60,037 nt of DNA from contig NZ_FNPJ01000011.1 of NCBI RefSeq assembly GCF_900107265.1, forward strand, positions 1-60,037, written 5' to 3'. This document shows, in pieces, positions 17,469 to 29,096 of the stretch. Every line of letters begins with the position of its first letter. Position 1 is the stretch's first letter. This DNA is from Nitrosomonas sp. Nm33 (GTDB taxonomy: Bacteria > Pseudomonadota > Gammaproteobacteria > Burkholderiales > Nitrosomonadaceae). The notes beneath the pieces are model-generated. The model ran no database searches. It saw nothing but the letters and a program-made list of their open reading frames with translations, and had not been told where the DNA came from. A program made the position numbers and the translations under genes.

Positions 17469-18707
17469 TCAAAAATTTTTCTGAAACCAACTTTTCATTC
17501 TTGCGAAGACCTGCTTAGCTGCCCCCCCTTGTAAATGATTGTGATGATGGAGCCTATGCTCCTCCATACCAGCCATAATTAAACCAATACCTGTGGAAAA
17601 TCTGGGGGTTCGAACAACTTCCTCCAGGCTTCCTTTATAATCGGGTATCCCCAAGCGTACAGGCATATGAAATATTTCTTCACCCAGTTCTACCATTCCC
17701 TGCAAAGAGCTACTACCACCGGTAATGACAATTCCCGACGATAACAGCTGTTCAAAACCGCTACGGCGTAATTCAGCTTGTATCAACAAATAAAGCTCTT
17801 CTACGCGTGGCTCAATAACTTCTGCGAGCGTTTGCCTGGAAAGCTGGCGTGCTCCTCGATTACCTACGTCCGGCACTTCCACCACCTCACGCACATCAGC
17901 TAGCGTGCGTAAAGCACATCCATAACGACATTTGATATCTTCGGCATCTTTGGTCGGTGTCCTTAGCGCCATAGCAATATCATTCGTGATTTGATCGCCG
18001 GCAATTGGAATGACTGCAGTATGGCGAATTGCCCCATTGGTAAATACCGCGATATCAGTTGTCCCTCCCCCGATATCCACCAGGCACACACCTAAATCCT
18101 TTTCATCCTCAGTTAAAACGGCAATAGCCGAAGCAAGTGGTTGCAAAATCAAATCGCGTACTTCCAACCCACAACGATGAACGCATTTAATGATGTTTTG
18201 TGCAGCTGATACTGCGCCAGTTACTATATGCACCTTTACTTCAAGCCGTATCCCACTCATGCCAATAGGTTCTCGCACATCTTCCTGCCCATCGACAATA
18301 AATTCCTGATTAAGGATGTGCAGAATCTGCTGATCAGCTGGGATATTGACTGCTTTGGCAGTTTCCATCACTTTCTCCACATCCAGCGCCGATACTTCTT
18401 TATCCTTGATCGCGACCATACCGTGTGAATTGAACCCCCGAATATGACTGCCTGCAATTCCGGTATAAACCCCACTAACCTTACAGTCTGCCATCAATTC
18501 AACTTCTTCGAGTGCGCGCTGGATTGCAGTGACCGTTGTTTCAATGTTGACCACAACCCCTTTCTTCAATCCACGTGATAGATTACTCCCTAAGCCAATA
18601 ATTTCAAAACCACCCTCAGGTTTTACTTCAGCAACAATGGCCACTATCTTTGAAGTGCCTATATCCAGACCAACGATCAGGTCTCTGCCTTCTTTGGCTT
18701 TATTCAT
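17469..18707 (-). CDS. ftsA: Cell division protein FtsA
   Basis: 412 residues. Actin-like ATPase that tethers FtsZ to the membrane. The phosphate-1 loop VGLDIGTSKIVAIV is at ~13-26, the phosphate-2 motif VDIGGGTTDIAVF at ~216-228, and GIVITGGSSSLQGM at ~329-342. The last 15 residues (VFARMKSWFQKNF) form the amphipathic membrane-binding helix. It lies between ftsQ (19 bases away) and ftsZ, the usual order. Confidence 0.98.
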   Translation of the reverse strand: MNKAKEGRDLIVGLDIGTSKIVAIVAEVKPEGGFEIIGLGSNLSRGLKKGVVVNIETTVTAIQRALEEVELMADCKVSGVYTGIAGSHIRGFNSHGMVAIKDKEVSALDVEKVMETAKAVNIPADQQILHILNQEFIVDGQEDVREPIGMSGIRLEVKVHIVTGAVSAAQNIIKCVHRCGLEVRDLILQPLASAIAVLTEDEKDLGVCLVDIGGGTTDIAVFTNGAIRHTAVIPIAGDQITNDIAMALRTPTKDAEDIKCRYGCALRTLADVREVVEVPDVGNRGARQLSRQTLAEVIEPRVEELYLLIQAELRRSGFEQLLSSGIVITGGSSSLQGMVELGEEIFHMPVRLGIPDYKGSLEEVVRTPRFSTGIGLIMAGMEEHRLHHHNHLQGGAAKQVFARMKSWFQKNF

Positions 18708-18726
18708 TTAACATACCTCCCTGAGT

Positions 18727-19503
18727 TCACAACTTCTTCCCGGCACCGGTCTTACGCGGAACCTGTGGTATTGCTTCAGACAGTCGTATAGCAAATCCAT
18801 TTGGATAACGCAAATCCACATAATCCAGAGGAATTGACTGATTCATGTTCACAATACTTTGGCTATAGACTGAAACATAACGCTTCAGCCGAGTTTCAAT
18901 TTTTTCACGACCCAGTTTTAACAATGTTCCATTTCCCAGACGAACAAGCCAAGCATGCCGTGGTGATAACGTAATCTCTGCAACACTTTGCTTGATTGGC
19001 TCTAATAATTTGTTGAAAATCTCATATTGATCAATAATCACGAATACGCTTTCTTCGCTAGGACCGATAAAAACTGGCAATATTTGGTCAGTCGAGGCGC
19101 GAAATATTTCTCCTTGCCTATTCACTAACGCAGTATCGCCCCAGTACGCAAACGCGCTATGTTCTTCAAGCATCACTTTCAGTCCTGATGGCCAGGTGCG
19201 CTGAATCTTTGCTGCCCGCACCCATGGCAAATTTTTAAACGCCTCGCGTAATGCATCCAAATTAACTGTAAAAAAATTTCCTTTCACTTCATTTTGAACA
19301 ATACTTTCAATCTCTTGGCGAGTGATATACCGCAGTTTAGTACTTTCCAATTGATTGGCACTCATTCCTTCCACACTAATTTCCCTTAATGTAAACAGGG
19401 GTAATTTTATCACCCTTGAACCAAGGACATAAATTGCAGCCAATATCACGCCTGTAAACATCATGTTGGCAAATAAATTCAGCATCCGATGATTATTCCA
19501 CAT
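18727..19503 (-). CDS. ftsQ: Cell division protein FtsQ
   Basis: 258 residues. Short cytoplasmic N-terminus, one membrane segment (~11-27, [17 protein letters not shown]), a POTRA domain (~35-110, [11 protein letters not shown]... [22 protein letters not shown]) and a beta domain. FtsQ recruits FtsB-FtsL and downstream division proteins in the periplasm. The start overlaps the end of ddl by 11 bases, showing translational coupling. Confidence 0.95.
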   Translation of the reverse strand: MWNNHRMLNLFANMMFTGVILAAIYVLGSRVIKLPLFTLREISVEGMSANQLESTKLRYITRQEIESIVQNEVKGNFFTVNLDALREAFKNLPWVRAAKIQRTWPSGLKVMLEEHSAFAYWGDTALVNRQGEIFRASTDQILPVFIGPSEESVFVIIDQYEIFNKLLEPIKQSVAEITLSPRHAWLVRLGNGTLLKLGREKIETRLKRYVSVYSQSIVNMNQSIPLDYVDLRYPNGFAIRLSEAIPQVPRKTGAGKKL

Positions 19504-20410
19504 AGGACAATGCCAAGATTTTTACGACCAAATCTTCAAACGAAATACCTGCAACTTTCGCGGCCATCGGCACAAGGCTATGATCAGTCATGCCTGGGGA
19601 AGTATTTGCTTCAAGAAAGAAAGGTTGATCATTTTTATCCAAGATTAAATCCACCCTGCCCCATCCTGCGCATCCCAAAATTCTGTGTGCCTGCAAAGCC
19701 TGCTCCTGTAGCTGATGACTTAGCTCATCTGGTAAGCCGCTTGGGCAAAAATAACGGGTATCATTAGCAAGATACTTGGCGTGGTAATCGTACAATTCTC
19801 CGGCTACTTCTATGCGGATCAGTGGCAACGGCGTCTCACCCAGAATTGCGGCGGTTAATTCCTTACCCTCAATAAACTGCTCTGCCAATACAATCGAGTC
19901 GTGCTGTGCTGCTAACTGATAAGCATTTGAAAAATCTTTCTTTGCCTTAATCTTGCTAAGACCTATCGTTGAACCTTCGCGTGCAGGCTTAATGATTAAA
20001 GGGAAATCAAGATAAGCTGCAACTTCATCAAAATCACTTTGAGCATCGATTATGAGGTAACGGGGCGTGCTGATTCCCACAGCCTGCCAGATCAATTTAG
20101 TGCGCCATTTATCCATTGCCAGTGCGCTCGCAAGAATACCACTGCCTGTATAAGGCAACCCCATCAGTTCCAACGCTCCCTGAACCGAGCCATCCTCTCC
20201 GTAACGACCATGCAATGCGATGAATGCCCGATTGAATCCTTGTTGCTGCAGTGCCTCCATAGGCTGATGAGCCGGATCGAAAGGATGCGCATCCACTCCT
20301 TTACTCAGCAGCGCCTTAAGTACTGCCGCGCCACTTTTAAGCGAAATTTCACGCTCTGCTGAACGCCCACCTAGCAGTACTGCAATTTTTCCAAAATCAG
20401 GCACACTCAT
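19493..20410 (-). CDS. ddl: D-alanine--D-alanine ligase
   Basis: 305 residues, ATP-grasp enzyme that joins two D-Ala for the MurF step. N-terminal [16 protein letters not shown] at ~12-27, the [22 protein letters not shown] block at ~88-109, [13 protein letters not shown] at ~142-154, and the metal-binding [18 protein letters not shown] near residue 265. The short length corresponds to DdlB of dcw clusters. Its ATG shares one base with the murB stop (TAATG). Confidence 0.97.
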   Translation of the reverse strand: MSVPDFGKIAVLLGGRSAEREISLKSGAAVLKALLSKGVDAHPFDPAHQPMEALQQQGFNRAFIALHGRYGEDGSVQGALELMGLPYTGSGILASALAMDKWRTKLIWQAVGISTPRYLIIDAQSDFDEVAAYLDFPLIIKPAREGSTIGLSKIKAKKDFSNAYQLAAQHDSIVLAEQFIEGKELTAAILGETPLPLIRIEVAGELYDYHAKYLANDTRYFCPSGLPDELSHQLQEQALQAHRILGCAGWGRVDLILDKNDQPFFLEANTSPGMTDHSLVPMAAKVAGISFEDLVVKILALSYVE

Positions 20411-21441
20411 TATCTATCATTCCCGACATCACCAATAATCCTAACTTCCTGAATCAATTCAATTCCTGTTTTTTTCTTCACGGTGTCGCGTATCATGTTA
20501 ATAACCGCCTCGATATCCGTAGCAGTAGCGCCCCCATCATTGATGATAAAATTAGCATGCTTGCTTGAAACCATTGCTCCACCAACACGATAACCCTTGA
20601 GACCGGATACTTCGATCAAGCGTGCTGCATAATCACCAGTCGGGTTACGAAAGACCGAACCTGCATTAGGAAAATTCAAAGGTTGACTACTCATTCGTGC
20701 TGCTAGTAATGCTTTAATTTTTTGCCGAGAGTTGTCATGATCACCTTGTTGTAATCTGAACCAGCCACCGACAAACCATTCTTCATCGTTGACGCTATCG
20801 AATTCTTGTTGTAAAGCGATATGTCGATACCCGATAAGATAATCTTCTGGGTTCCGTTCATGTAGCTTACCTGCTCGATTGATCGTTTTGACCTTCTCAA
20901 CAATTTGCCAAGTTTCTGCACCATAACATCCCGCATTCATTGCTAAGGCTCCCCCCACCGTCCCCGGAATTCCAGCTAGAAATTCCGCACCAGACAGGTG
21001 ATATAAAGCTGCAAAACGTGCCAGCTTGGCGCAAGGCACTCCCGCCTCGGCATAAATTAAGTCACCTTCTTCATCTTGCTTGATCAGAAGCAAATCATTG
21101 AGCCGGGCATGCAATGCCACAACTACACCGCGAAGCCCCTCATCACGAACCAGCAAATTGCTTCCCAATCCAATCATATGAACCCGCTCGGCTCTGGGTA
21201 AATGGCGTAAAAATATGACAAGATCTTGCAGATCAGCCGGTAAGTAAAAATAATCTGCCACACCTCCAGCGCGCCAAGAAACGTGCTTTCTCATCGGTTC
21301 ACGCACACGCAGCTCACCCCGTAGCAAACGGGTATCGATCACACCAATAAAATTATCCTGCTCTGAAATATTCATAGCTATCACACTCGACCGAGATGTT
21401 GATCGACTAAATTTTGTATGGCGCGATATCAGAGTGTTCAT
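20410..21441 (-). CDS. murB: UDP-N-acetylenolpyruvoylglucosamine reductase
   Basis: FAD enzyme that reduces UDP-GlcNAc-enolpyruvate to UDP-MurNAc with NADPH. Seen: [27 protein letters not shown] FAD loop ([13 protein letters not shown]), [19 protein letters not shown], and NAGSVFRNP with the catalytic Ser. I choose ATG 21441 (GGTGA eight bases upstream, seven bases beyond the murC stop); a TTG at 21465 inside murC and an ATG at 21375 are also in frame, the last just ahead of the conserved part. The first ~30 residues are not conserved-looking. Confidence 0.92.
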   Translation of the reverse strand: MNTLISRHTKFSRSTSRSSVIAMNISEQDNFIGVIDTRLLRGELRVREPMRKHVSWRAGGVADYFYLPADLQDLVIFLRHLPRAERVHMIGLGSNLLVRDEGLRGVVVALHARLNDLLLIKQDEEGDLIYAEAGVPCAKLARFAALYHLSGAEFLAGIPGTVGGALAMNAGCYGAETWQIVEKVKTINRAGKLHERNPEDYLIGYRHIALQQEFDSVNDEEWFVGGWFRLQQGDHDNSRQKIKALLAARMSSQPLNFPNAGSVFRNPTGDYAARLIEVSGLKGYRVGGAMVSSKHANFIINDGGATATDIEAVINMIRDTVKKKTGIELIQEVRIIGDVGNDR

Positions 21442-21445
21442 TGAT

Positions 21446-22864
21446 TCATTCACCGATGACAGCAAATTTTTTCATAGCTTGCTTCACGCGGACAGCCACT
21501 TTCCCTATCGAGCCAGCACCCATGATCAATACGACATCCCCATCTGACACAACCCCATGGATCATTGCAGGAAGTTCATCCACGTTCTCGGTATAAATGG
21601 GTTCCAATTTTCCCAGTACTCTAATGGCACGGGCTAGTGATTTACTATCTGCAGCAATGATAGGATCCTCTCCTGCCGCATATACCTCGGTCAGCAGCAA
21701 TAGATCAGCGCTGGATAATACTCTGACGAAATCTTCAAACACATCACGCGTACGAGTATATCGGTGGGGTTGAAAAACCAACACTAAGCGGCGCCCAGGG
21801 AATGCACCGCGCGCTGCCGCCATGGTTGCAGCAATCTCTACCGGATGGTGACCATAATCATCTATCAAGGTAAAACTACTTTGCCCAGCCAATTTGATCT
21901 CACCATAACGCTGGAAACGGCGCTCGACACCGCCGAACGTCGCCAGGGCGCGAACGATAGCAGCATCAGAGACACTGAGCTCATTACAAACTGCTATAGC
22001 TGCAAGCGCATTCTGGACGTTATGGATGCCTGGCAGATTGAGCATGATATTAATCTTGCGTGACGCACCATTTACACCTATACGTGCACAAAAATGCATT
22101 CTGCCGCTATCGTGACGAATATCGGACGCACTGATATGTGCACTCTCTGACAAGCCATAGGTTGTCACTGGCTTGGTAGTAGCCGACGTGATGTCGCGCA
22201 CATTTTTATCATCGATACACAATACTGCCATGCCGTAAAAAGGTAAGTGCTCGATAAATTCGACAAATGTCTGTTTGAGCTTAGTGAAATCATGACCATA
22301 AGTAGCCATATGATCAGCATCGATATTAGTCACTACTGCCAGAATAGGCTTTAAATAAAGAAAAGAAGCATCAGACTCATCTGCTTCTACAACGATAAAT
22401 TCCCCACTACCGAGTTTGGCATGGCTGCCCGCTGCTTCGAGCTTGCCACCAATCACGAAAGTCGGATCAAGTCCTGCTTCTGCCAGAATACTTGCAATGA
22501 GGCTGGTTGTAGTCGTTTTACCGTGGGTACCCGCTACAGCTATTCCTTGCCGTAAGCGTAATAACTCTGCCAGCATCATGGCACGGGGCACCACCGGAAT
22601 ACGACGTTCACGTGCGGCTGCAACTTCAGGATTGTCCGGCCTTACCGCGGTTGAAGTCACCACAACATCAGCAGATGCCACATTCTCCTTGGCATGGCCG
22701 ATATGAACTATGGCGCCCAGCTTCTGCAAACGCTCAGTTGTCAGATTTTTGCTCAGATCTGAACCGCTTACCTGGTAGCCTTGATTAATCATGACTTCAG
22801 CGATCCCCCCCATCCCTGAGCCACCAATTCCAACAAAATGCATATGCCTAACCTTATGTTTCAT
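21446..22864 (-). CDS. murC: UDP-N-acetylmuramate--L-alanine ligase
   Basis: 472 residues. Adds L-Ala to UDP-MurNAc with ATP. N-terminal [18 protein letters not shown] at ~8-25, the P-loop [13 protein letters not shown] at ~113-125, [10 protein letters not shown] at ~174-183 and [14 protein letters not shown] at ~345. The start overlaps the murG stop by 4 bases (ATGA), so the ligase is translated in step with murG. Confidence 0.97.
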   Translation of the reverse strand: MKHKVRHMHFVGIGGSGMGGIAEVMINQGYQVSGSDLSKNLTTERLQKLGAIVHIGHAKENVASADVVVTSTAVRPDNPEVAAARERRIPVVPRAMMLAELLRLRQGIAVAGTHGKTTTTSLIASILAEAGLDPTFVIGGKLEAAGSHAKLGSGEFIVVEADESDASFLYLKPILAVVTNIDADHMATYGHDFTKLKQTFVEFIEHLPFYGMAVLCIDDKNVRDITSATTKPVTTYGLSESAHISASDIRHDSGRMHFCARIGVNGASRKINIMLNLPGIHNVQNALAAIAVCNELSVSDAAIVRALATFGGVERRFQRYGEIKLAGQSSFTLIDDYGHHPVEIAATMAAARGAFPGRRLVLVFQPHRYTRTRDVFEDFVRVLSSADLLLLTEVYAAGEDPIIAADSKSLARAIRVLGKLEPIYTENVDELPAMIHGVVSDGDVVLIMGAGSIGKVAVRVKQAMKKFAVIGE

Positions 22865-23949
22865 CTAGCAGACGCCCCTATTCCCAGACAAGCTTCTGCG
22901 ACCATTCTGGTTGCATCCGGTTTTGCCAGACTGCGTGCAAGTGTTGCCATTTCCAGCAATCTTTCACGAGTAAACTTCCTGATCAAATCTGCCAGAACCT
23001 CTGGATTCAATTTGTCTTGAGGCAGTAACAATGCAGCATTATGCTTGCTCAAAAATTGAGCATTAGCAGTTTGATGATCATCCACTGCAAAAGGATAGGG
23101 AATAAGAATACTGGCGACACCCACCACTGCTAGCTCAGATATGGTCAACGCACCAGCCCGACAGATGACCAGATCACATTCAGCATAACTTGCAGCCATA
23201 TCTTCGATAAAAGATACCAAATTGCCCTCTACCCCACATTCAGCGTAATTCCTTTGTAATTCATCCAAATTATTTTTTCCTGCCTGATGCGTGATCCAAG
23301 GACGTTCATTTTCTGGAATTAACTTTAATGCCTTTGGTATGGTTGTATTGAGTATGCGGGCTCCCAAACTGCCCCCGATCACTAATAACTTGAGTTTTCC
23401 GCTACGACCAGCAAAACGTTGTTCAGGTACCGGCAGTCGCAAAATGTCATCTCGCACTGGATTTCCAGTCACCTGTACTTTCTCGCTTTTGCCTTTTATA
23501 GCAGCAGGAAAACCCAGCAAAATTTTGTCAGCAATTTTTGCGAGAATTCTGTTCGTAAGACCAGGAATTGCATTCTGTTCATGGATCAAGAGTGGTTTAT
23601 TTAATAATGAAGCCATGATACCGCCCGGAAAAGCAGGATAGCCGCCCATTCCTAATACCACATCGGGTTGAGTGCGGATAATTATTCTGGCGCTCTGCCA
23701 GAAAGCCATTAACAAGCGCCATGGTAACCATAGCCGATTCATCGCTTTTTTCCCGCGCAAACCAGAAAATTCAATAAGTTCAATGTGATATCCATGCCGT
23801 GGTACCAGCGCTGCCTCCATCCCATTATGCGTGCCCAACCAGACGATATTCCAATCTAATGTTGTCATATGATCAGCCACCGCCAATCCTGGGAAAACAT
23901 GACCACCTGTTCCACCAGCCATAATCATGATTGTTCGCGCCACTTTCAC
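22861..23949 (-). CDS. murG: Lipid II synthase (MurG glycosyltransferase)
   Basis: 362 residues, GT28. Transfers GlcNAc to lipid I on the inner face of the membrane. The G-loops [15 protein letters not shown] (~12-26) and [12 protein letters not shown] (~191-202) are clear, as is [24 protein letters not shown] (the donor site, ~265-288). Twenty-five bases after ftsW, overlapping murC by 4. Confidence 0.97.
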   Translation of the reverse strand: MKVARTIMIMAGGTGGHVFPGLAVADHMTTLDWNIVWLGTHNGMEAALVPRHGYHIELIEFSGLRGKKAMNRLWLPWRLLMAFWQSARIIIRTQPDVVLGMGGYPAFPGGIMASLLNKPLLIHEQNAIPGLTNRILAKIADKILLGFPAAIKGKSEKVQVTGNPVRDDILRLPVPEQRFAGRSGKLKLLVIGGSLGARILNTTIPKALKLIPENERPWITHQAGKNNLDELQRNYAECGVEGNLVSFIEDMAASYAECDLVICRAGALTISELAVVGVASILIPYPFAVDDHQTANAQFLSKHNAALLLPQDKLNPEVLADLIRKFTRERLLEMATLARSLAKPDATRMVAEACLGIGASAR

Positions 23950-23974
23950 ATCACTAGAATAGTTGCCCAGGTAA

Positions 23975-25135
23975 TCACACGCTTAATCCTTTTATTTTTT
24001 GTCTGTTCTCCCAATCTACCCGCAGTAAAACAGCAAGTGCGATACAAGTAACGACGATACTACTTCCACCAAAACTCATAAGTGGTAGTGTCAATCCCTT
24101 AGTCGGTAACATCCCCATATTCACTCCCATATTGATAAAAGCTTGGAACCCCAGCCAGACTCCAATACCTTGTGCTACCAGGGCTGAGAAATAGTTTTCC
24201 AACATAGTTGCTGTGCGGCCGATAATAAATGCGCGCACAAGTATACAGGCAAACATCGCCATCACCGTTGCCACACCCACAAATCCTAATTCTTCAGCAA
24301 GCACAGCAAACATAAAATCAGTATGTGCTTCCGGCAAATAAAACAACTTTTCTACACTTCCACCCAACCCTACTCCAAGCCATTCACCTCGCCCAAACGC
24401 AATCAATGCATGGCTTAACTGATAACCCTTACCATAAGGATCAGCCCACGGATCCAGGAAGCCATCAATACGGCTACTACGATAACTTACTGATATAATT
24501 AATAAACTCAAGCAAGCGACGAGCAGTCCTGTCACTCCGACAAACAACTTAAGACTCATACCACCCATGAACATAATTGCAACTGCAATGCCGGTCACGA
24601 CTACAAATGAGCCGTAATCGGGTTCCCGTAGTAACAAAAAACCTACTGCGGATATCAAAGCCAGGATAGGCAAAACACCTTTACGCCAGTTATCGAGGTA
24701 AGCTAATTTACGAACTACATAATCCGAAACATAGATCACCATCAAAAGCTTCATCAGCTCAGATGGCTGAAAATTGACTATTCCCAGTGAAATCCAACGC
24801 TGACTGCCATTAATTTCACGGCCAATTCCTGGAATCAATACCAGAATTAATAATATAGTCCCCACTAAAAACAGATGGGGGCAATATTCCCGCCATGCAC
24901 GCATAGGAAATTGGAAAGCAAAAAATCCGATCACTAGGCCCAGAAACAAATAAATGCTATGGCGTATCAAATAATAGTACGAGCCACTTTCACCATATTC
25001 CGACTCAGCGATTGCGATTGATGCAGAATAAACCATGACCAACCCAAGGCTTAACAATACCAGTGCCGACCAAATCAGATAGTAGTCAAAATCGGTTGTT
25101 ATTTCCTGGCGATTAACAGCGGGCTGGTCAATCAT
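23975..25135 (-). CDS. ftsW: Lipid II polymerase FtsW
   Basis: 386 residues, SEDS family with about ten membrane segments. With FtsI it polymerises septal peptidoglycan. Conserved pieces: [26 protein letters not shown] (around residue 138), [21 protein letters not shown] and [13 protein letters not shown] near the C-terminus. It begins three bases after the murD stop. Confidence 0.97.
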   Translation of the reverse strand: MIDQPAVNRQEITTDFDYYLIWSALVLLSLGLVMVYSASIAIAESEYGESGSYYYLIRHSIYLFLGLVIGFFAFQFPMRAWREYCPHLFLVGTILLILVLIPGIGREINGSQRWISLGIVNFQPSELMKLLMVIYVSDYVVRKLAYLDNWRKGVLPILALISAVGFLLLREPDYGSFVVVTGIAVAIMFMGGMSLKLFVGVTGLLVACLSLLIISVSYRSSRIDGFLDPWADPYGKGYQLSHALIAFGRGEWLGVGLGGSVEKLFYLPEAHTDFMFAVLAEELGFVGVATVMAMFACILVRAFIIGRTATMLENYFSALVAQGIGVWLGFQAFINMGVNMGMLPTKGLTLPLMSFGGSSIVVTCIALAVLLRVDWENRQKIKGLSV

Positions 25136-25138
25136 GGA

Positions 25139-26548
25139 TCAATGACTCTCCTGATCAGAAAAAATAAATTTCTCCTCAATTTCTTTGACAGCAGCAATAA
25201 AAACCTCCGCCCGATGGATGTAATTTCTAAACATATCCAGACTGGCACAAGCTGGGGACAGCATTACCACATCACCTGGTTGTGCCAATAAAAAACTTAT
25301 CCGTACTGCCTCGTCCATCGTTGCAGCATAATGAATTGAAGGTTGGCAATCACTGATCACTTCAGCGATCTTTTTGGCATCACGACCAAGCAATACCACT
25401 GCACGAGTAGAGTTAGCCACAGGTTGCTTTAAAGGAGAAAAATCTTGCCCCTTCCCATCACCCCCCGCAATTAGCACCGCGTTTTTTTGCATCCCACTCA
25501 ACGCTGCAATAGCAGATCCCACATTAGTACTTTTGGAGTCATCATAAAAAGTAACATTATTGATCACAGCAATTTTTTGCATGCGATGAGGCAATCCCTT
25601 AAACTCACGCAAAGTTTTCAATAAGGGCTCATAGGGTAATGTGATAGCGCGACATAACGCCATCGCTGCCAACGCATTGGCAATGTTATGCATACCCGGA
25701 ATCATCATCTCATTAGCTTTTAGTAAGTACATTCCTCCCTGAACCAGCCATAGATCTGCGCCACTTTGTAACAAGCCAAAATCCATATTTGAGATGGGTT
25801 CATCCAGACCAAAAGTCATTTGTTTTCTGCCAGGTAATGCCATGGCACACACAGTTTCATCATCCCGATTCAGAATTTGGACACTTTTCTTATCTCCGAT
25901 AAACAGTCTTGCTTTGGCTGCTGCGTAGTCATGCATGCCAGCATAGCGATCGAAGTGATCTTCACTTAAATTGAGTACTGCTGCTGCATCAGCACCAAGA
26001 TTTTGTGTTGTCTCCAATTGAAAACTGGAAAGCTCCAGCACCCAATACTGTGGCAATTTACCCAAATCCATGCGGCGCATCAGTGATTCCAATACTGCCG
26101 GACCAATATTACCCGCCACTTCAACATCCCATCCTGCATTTCTGACCATCTCACCCACCATCGTCGTGACAGTAGTCTTTCCATTCGAACCGGTAATGGC
26201 CAGAATTCTGGGTCTTGGTTGCTCAAGCTCTTCTAGTGCTTGGGCAAATAATTCAATATCTCCTACCACGGGAATATCGCGCTTCACAGCTTGTTGTACC
26301 AGCGGCTCAGCCAATGACACACCTGGGCTGATCGCAATGAGCTCAATATCATCAAATACTTCTGCTCTGAATGGTCCACTGTATATTTTTTCAACAGGAA
26401 TCAACTGTTCCAGTGCTGCACGATTGGGAGGGGAGGTACGATTATCAGCAGCACGCACCTCTGCGCCTTGGCGAGTCAACCATTTCACCATAGATAGACC
26501 TGTTTCACCCATTCCCAAAACAAGCACTTTTTTATTACGCAAATTCAT
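25139..26548 (-). CDS. murD: UDP-N-acetylmuramoylalanine--D-glutamate ligase
   Basis: 469 residues from the ATG at 26548, which overlaps the mraY stop by 4 bases (ATGA); the frame is open further upstream but that part lies inside mraY. Adds D-Glu to UDP-MurNAc-L-Ala. Seen: [17 protein letters not shown] at ~8-24, P-loop [27 protein letters not shown], and [15 protein letters not shown]. Slightly longer than the E. coli enzyme, as is usual in betaproteobacteria. Confidence 0.97.
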   Translation of the reverse strand: MNLRNKKVLVLGMGETGLSMVKWLTRQGAEVRAADNRTSPPNRAALEQLIPVEKIYSGPFRAEVFDDIELIAISPGVSLAEPLVQQAVKRDIPVVGDIELFAQALEELEQPRPRILAITGSNGKTTVTTMVGEMVRNAGWDVEVAGNIGPAVLESLMRRMDLGKLPQYWVLELSSFQLETTQNLGADAAAVLNLSEDHFDRYAGMHDYAAAKARLFIGDKKSVQILNRDDETVCAMALPGRKQMTFGLDEPISNMDFGLLQSGADLWLVQGGMYLLKANEMMIPGMHNIANALAAMALCRAITLPYEPLLKTLREFKGLPHRMQKIAVINNVTFYDDSKSTNVGSAIAALSGMQKNAVLIAGGDGKGQDFSPLKQPVANSTRAVVLLGRDAKKIAEVISDCQPSIHYAATMDEAVRISFLLAQPGDVVMLSPACASLDMFRNYIHRAEVFIAAVKEIEEKFIFSDQESH

Positions 26549-27630
26549 CGTAACTTCAATGTTGATAATCCCACTAACACTAAAACGATCGTCAGAATCC
26601 AGAATCTGACCACCACTTGATTCTCTTTCCATCCTTTCAATTCAAAATGATGATGAAGGGGTGCCATACGGAAGATACGCTTACCAAATAGCTTAAATGA
26701 AGCTACCTGTAACATCACAGACAAAGCTTCCATCACAAATACTCCCCCCATGATGACCAACACGATTTCCTGGCGAACAATCACGGTTATCACACCTAAT
26801 GCTGCACCCAGTGCAAGCGCACCGACATCGCCCATAAATACTTCTGCCGGATAAGTGTTAAACCATAGAAATGCCAAACCAGCACCCGCAAGCGCACCAC
26901 AAAAAACAGCCAGTTCACCTGCGTTAGGGATATAAGGAATACCCAGATATTTTGCAAAAACAACATGACCGGCTACATAGGCAAAAATCGCCAGAGCACC
27001 ACTAATCATAACTGTCGGCATAATGGCAAGGCCATCCAGCCCATCTGTCAAATTTACTGCATTGCTCGTTCCCACAATAACGAGATAAGTCAGCAACACA
27101 AAGCCAAAGATACCTAGTGGAATCGCTACCTCTTTAAAAAATGGCACAATCATAGTAGTCTGTTCTGGAAGTTCAGCTATCGTGACGAGATACCATGCCA
27201 CACAACACGCTATGACTGATTGCCAGAAAAACTTGGCTGAAGCAGACAGGCCTTTGGAATTACGATGGACTACTTTACGATAATCATCTACCCAGCCAAT
27301 GACACCAAATCCCAAAGTAGTCAATAAAACGATCCAAATATACCGATTAGTCAGGTCTGCCCATAATAGCGTTGTAATAATAATCGAGACGAGTATCAGC
27401 GCTCCCCCCATTGTTGGCGTGCCCGCCTTAACAAGATGAGTTTGCGGACCGTCATCACGTACGGATTGGCCGATTTTATACGCCGTTAACTTGCGTATCA
27501 TGGTTGGACCGACAATAAATGAAATTACCAAGGCGGTAAGTGCAGCCAACATCGTGCGTAAGGTAATATAATTAAAAACATTAAATGCACGAATATCCTG
27601 GGCAATCCATTGAGTGATTACTAATAGCAT
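26545..27630 (-). CDS. mraY: Phospho-N-acetylmuramoyl-pentapeptide transferase
   Basis: 361 residues, ten membrane segments. Moves phospho-MurNAc-pentapeptide to undecaprenyl phosphate, giving lipid I. Conserved: [18 protein letters not shown] (~61-78), GWVDDYRKV with the Asp pair, [14 protein letters not shown], and [22 protein letters not shown] at the C-terminus. 83 bases downstream of murF, the widest gap within the operon. Confidence 0.98.
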   Translation of the reverse strand: MLLVITQWIAQDIRAFNVFNYITLRTMLAALTALVISFIVGPTMIRKLTAYKIGQSVRDDGPQTHLVKAGTPTMGGALILVSIIITTLLWADLTNRYIWIVLLTTLGFGVIGWVDDYRKVVHRNSKGLSASAKFFWQSVIACCVAWYLVTIAELPEQTTMIVPFFKEVAIPLGIFGFVLLTYLVIVGTSNAVNLTDGLDGLAIMPTVMISGALAIFAYVAGHVVFAKYLGIPYIPNAGELAVFCGALAGAGLAFLWFNTYPAEVFMGDVGALALGAALGVITVIVRQEIVLVIMGGVFVMEALSVMLQVASFKLFGKRIFRMAPLHHHFELKGWKENQVVVRFWILTIVLVLVGLSTLKLR

Positions 27631-27713
27631 TTTTATCCTTAGAACAATACTGGTTGCTGATATTGCATTAATTACTTACTGCTATTTACTTTTTATCAAG
27701 AAACCATATAACA

Positions 27714-29096
27714 TCAAGTCTCTAACTGTTTTATCACGCGTTCCATCTGCATGAAACGCGAGCCTTTTACCAGCATGTTAACGTTGATGTCCAATAACTT
27801 TTCCGCTTCTTCCAGTAAGGCATCCATACTTGAAAAATGACGGGCACCTCTACCAAATCCAACTGCAGCATGCTTGCTTAGATTACCCAAAGTAAGCAAT
27901 TCATCTATTCCGACATGACTCGCTTCCACGCCAATCTGGAAATGAAAATCCGCCGCATTCGGACCTAGTTCTCCCATATCGCCAAGTATCAGCACTTTTT
28001 TTCCAGGTTCATTAGCGAGTACCGCAAGCGCCGCTCTCATTGACTCCGGGTTAGCGTTATATGTGTCATCAATCAAAGTTGCTTTGCGCAAGCCAGGTTT
28101 CTTTTGCAGACGCCCCTGCACGCCACGAAATGCTTGTAATCCTGCTGCAATCGTCTGTTTATCAATACCGACAGCAACCGCCGTCGCTGCTGCTGCCAAG
28201 GCATTGTAAATATTATGCTGACCGGGTACTTGTAATCGTATCTCCTCACTTCCGTCAGGAAGTTTCAGCACCCACCTACTTTTGGAAGAATCAGATTGGT
28301 AAAAAGCAGTTACTTGTGCAGAGCCATTCAAACCGAAATCAATGATGTGCCTGTTTTCTGCTAGTCTGCGCCATAATGAAGCATGATCATCATCTGCATT
28401 GATAATGGCCACACCCCTATCACTCAATCCCTCAAAGATTTCACCCTTGGCCCGCGCAACCGCTTCTACCGAACCAAGTCCTTCAATATGAGCTGCACCG
28501 GCATTCGTAATAACTGCTACAGTTGGTTTAGCCAGCCGGGTTAAATAAGCGATCTCCCCAGCGTGATTCATACCCATTTCGATCACGGCATATGCATGTT
28601 GCTCGCGCAACCTTAACAGCATTTGTGGCACACCAATATCATTGTTGAGGTTACCGATAGTTGCCAGCACTTTATCTGAAATCGAATTGATTTCATCGGT
28701 CTCAGCCATAATTGCCTTACGAAAAATGGAGGCAATCATTTCCTTGACAGTTGTCTTACCATTACTTCCAGTAACTGCCACGAGTGGCAATGAAAAACGC
28801 GTGCGCCAATAAGCTGATAATTGACCCAAACTTAATCGAGTATCAGAGACTTGTATCCAACCAAATCCTGATAGAGACCGTCCAATATCAGTCTTTTTTC
28901 CTACTAAGGCAGCAACTGCTCCTTGATCTCTTGCGCTGGCAATAAATTGATGACCATCGAATCTTTCGCCGGATAATGCCACAAATAGGTCACCATGCTT
29001 GATAGTTCGACTATCGGTGCTCACACCTGTGAATAAAACATTTTCACCATTCCACCCTGCGGCTAGGGCGCACGCAGCTTCTTGTACTGTCAACAT
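27714..29096 (-). CDS. murF: UDP-MurNAc-tripeptide--D-alanyl-D-alanine ligase
   Basis: 460 residues. Adds the D-Ala-D-Ala made by Ddl. N-terminal STDSRTIKHGDLFVALSGERFDGH, P-loop [15 protein letters not shown] (~109-123), EMGMNHAGEIAYL and DDTYNANPESMRAAL. Its ATG overlaps the murE stop by seven bases. Confidence 0.97.
   Translation of the reverse strand: MLTVQEAACALAAGWNGENVLFTGVSTDSRTIKHGDLFVALSGERFDGHQFIASARDQGAVAALVGKKTDIGRSLSGFGWIQVSDTRLSLGQLSAYWRTRFSLPLVAVTGSNGKTTVKEMIASIFRKAIMAETDEINSISDKVLATIGNLNNDIGVPQMLLRLREQHAYAVIEMGMNHAGEIAYLTRLAKPTVAVITNAGAAHIEGLGSVEAVARAKGEIFEGLSDRGVAIINADDDHASLWRRLAENRHIIDFGLNGSAQVTAFYQSDSSKSRWVLKLPDGSEEIRLQVPGQHNIYNALAAAATAVAVGIDKQTIAAGLQAFRGVQGRLQKKPGLRKATLIDDTYNANPESMRAALAVLANEPGKKVLILGDMGELGPNAADFHFQIGVEASHVGIDELLTLGNLSKHAAVGFGRGARHFSSMDALLEEAEKLLDINVNMLVKGSRFMQMERVIKQLET

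Noticed and set aside
26070..26609. 179-codon plus-strand frame opposite murD
   Set aside because: Shadow of murD, which has complete ligase motifs on the other strand.
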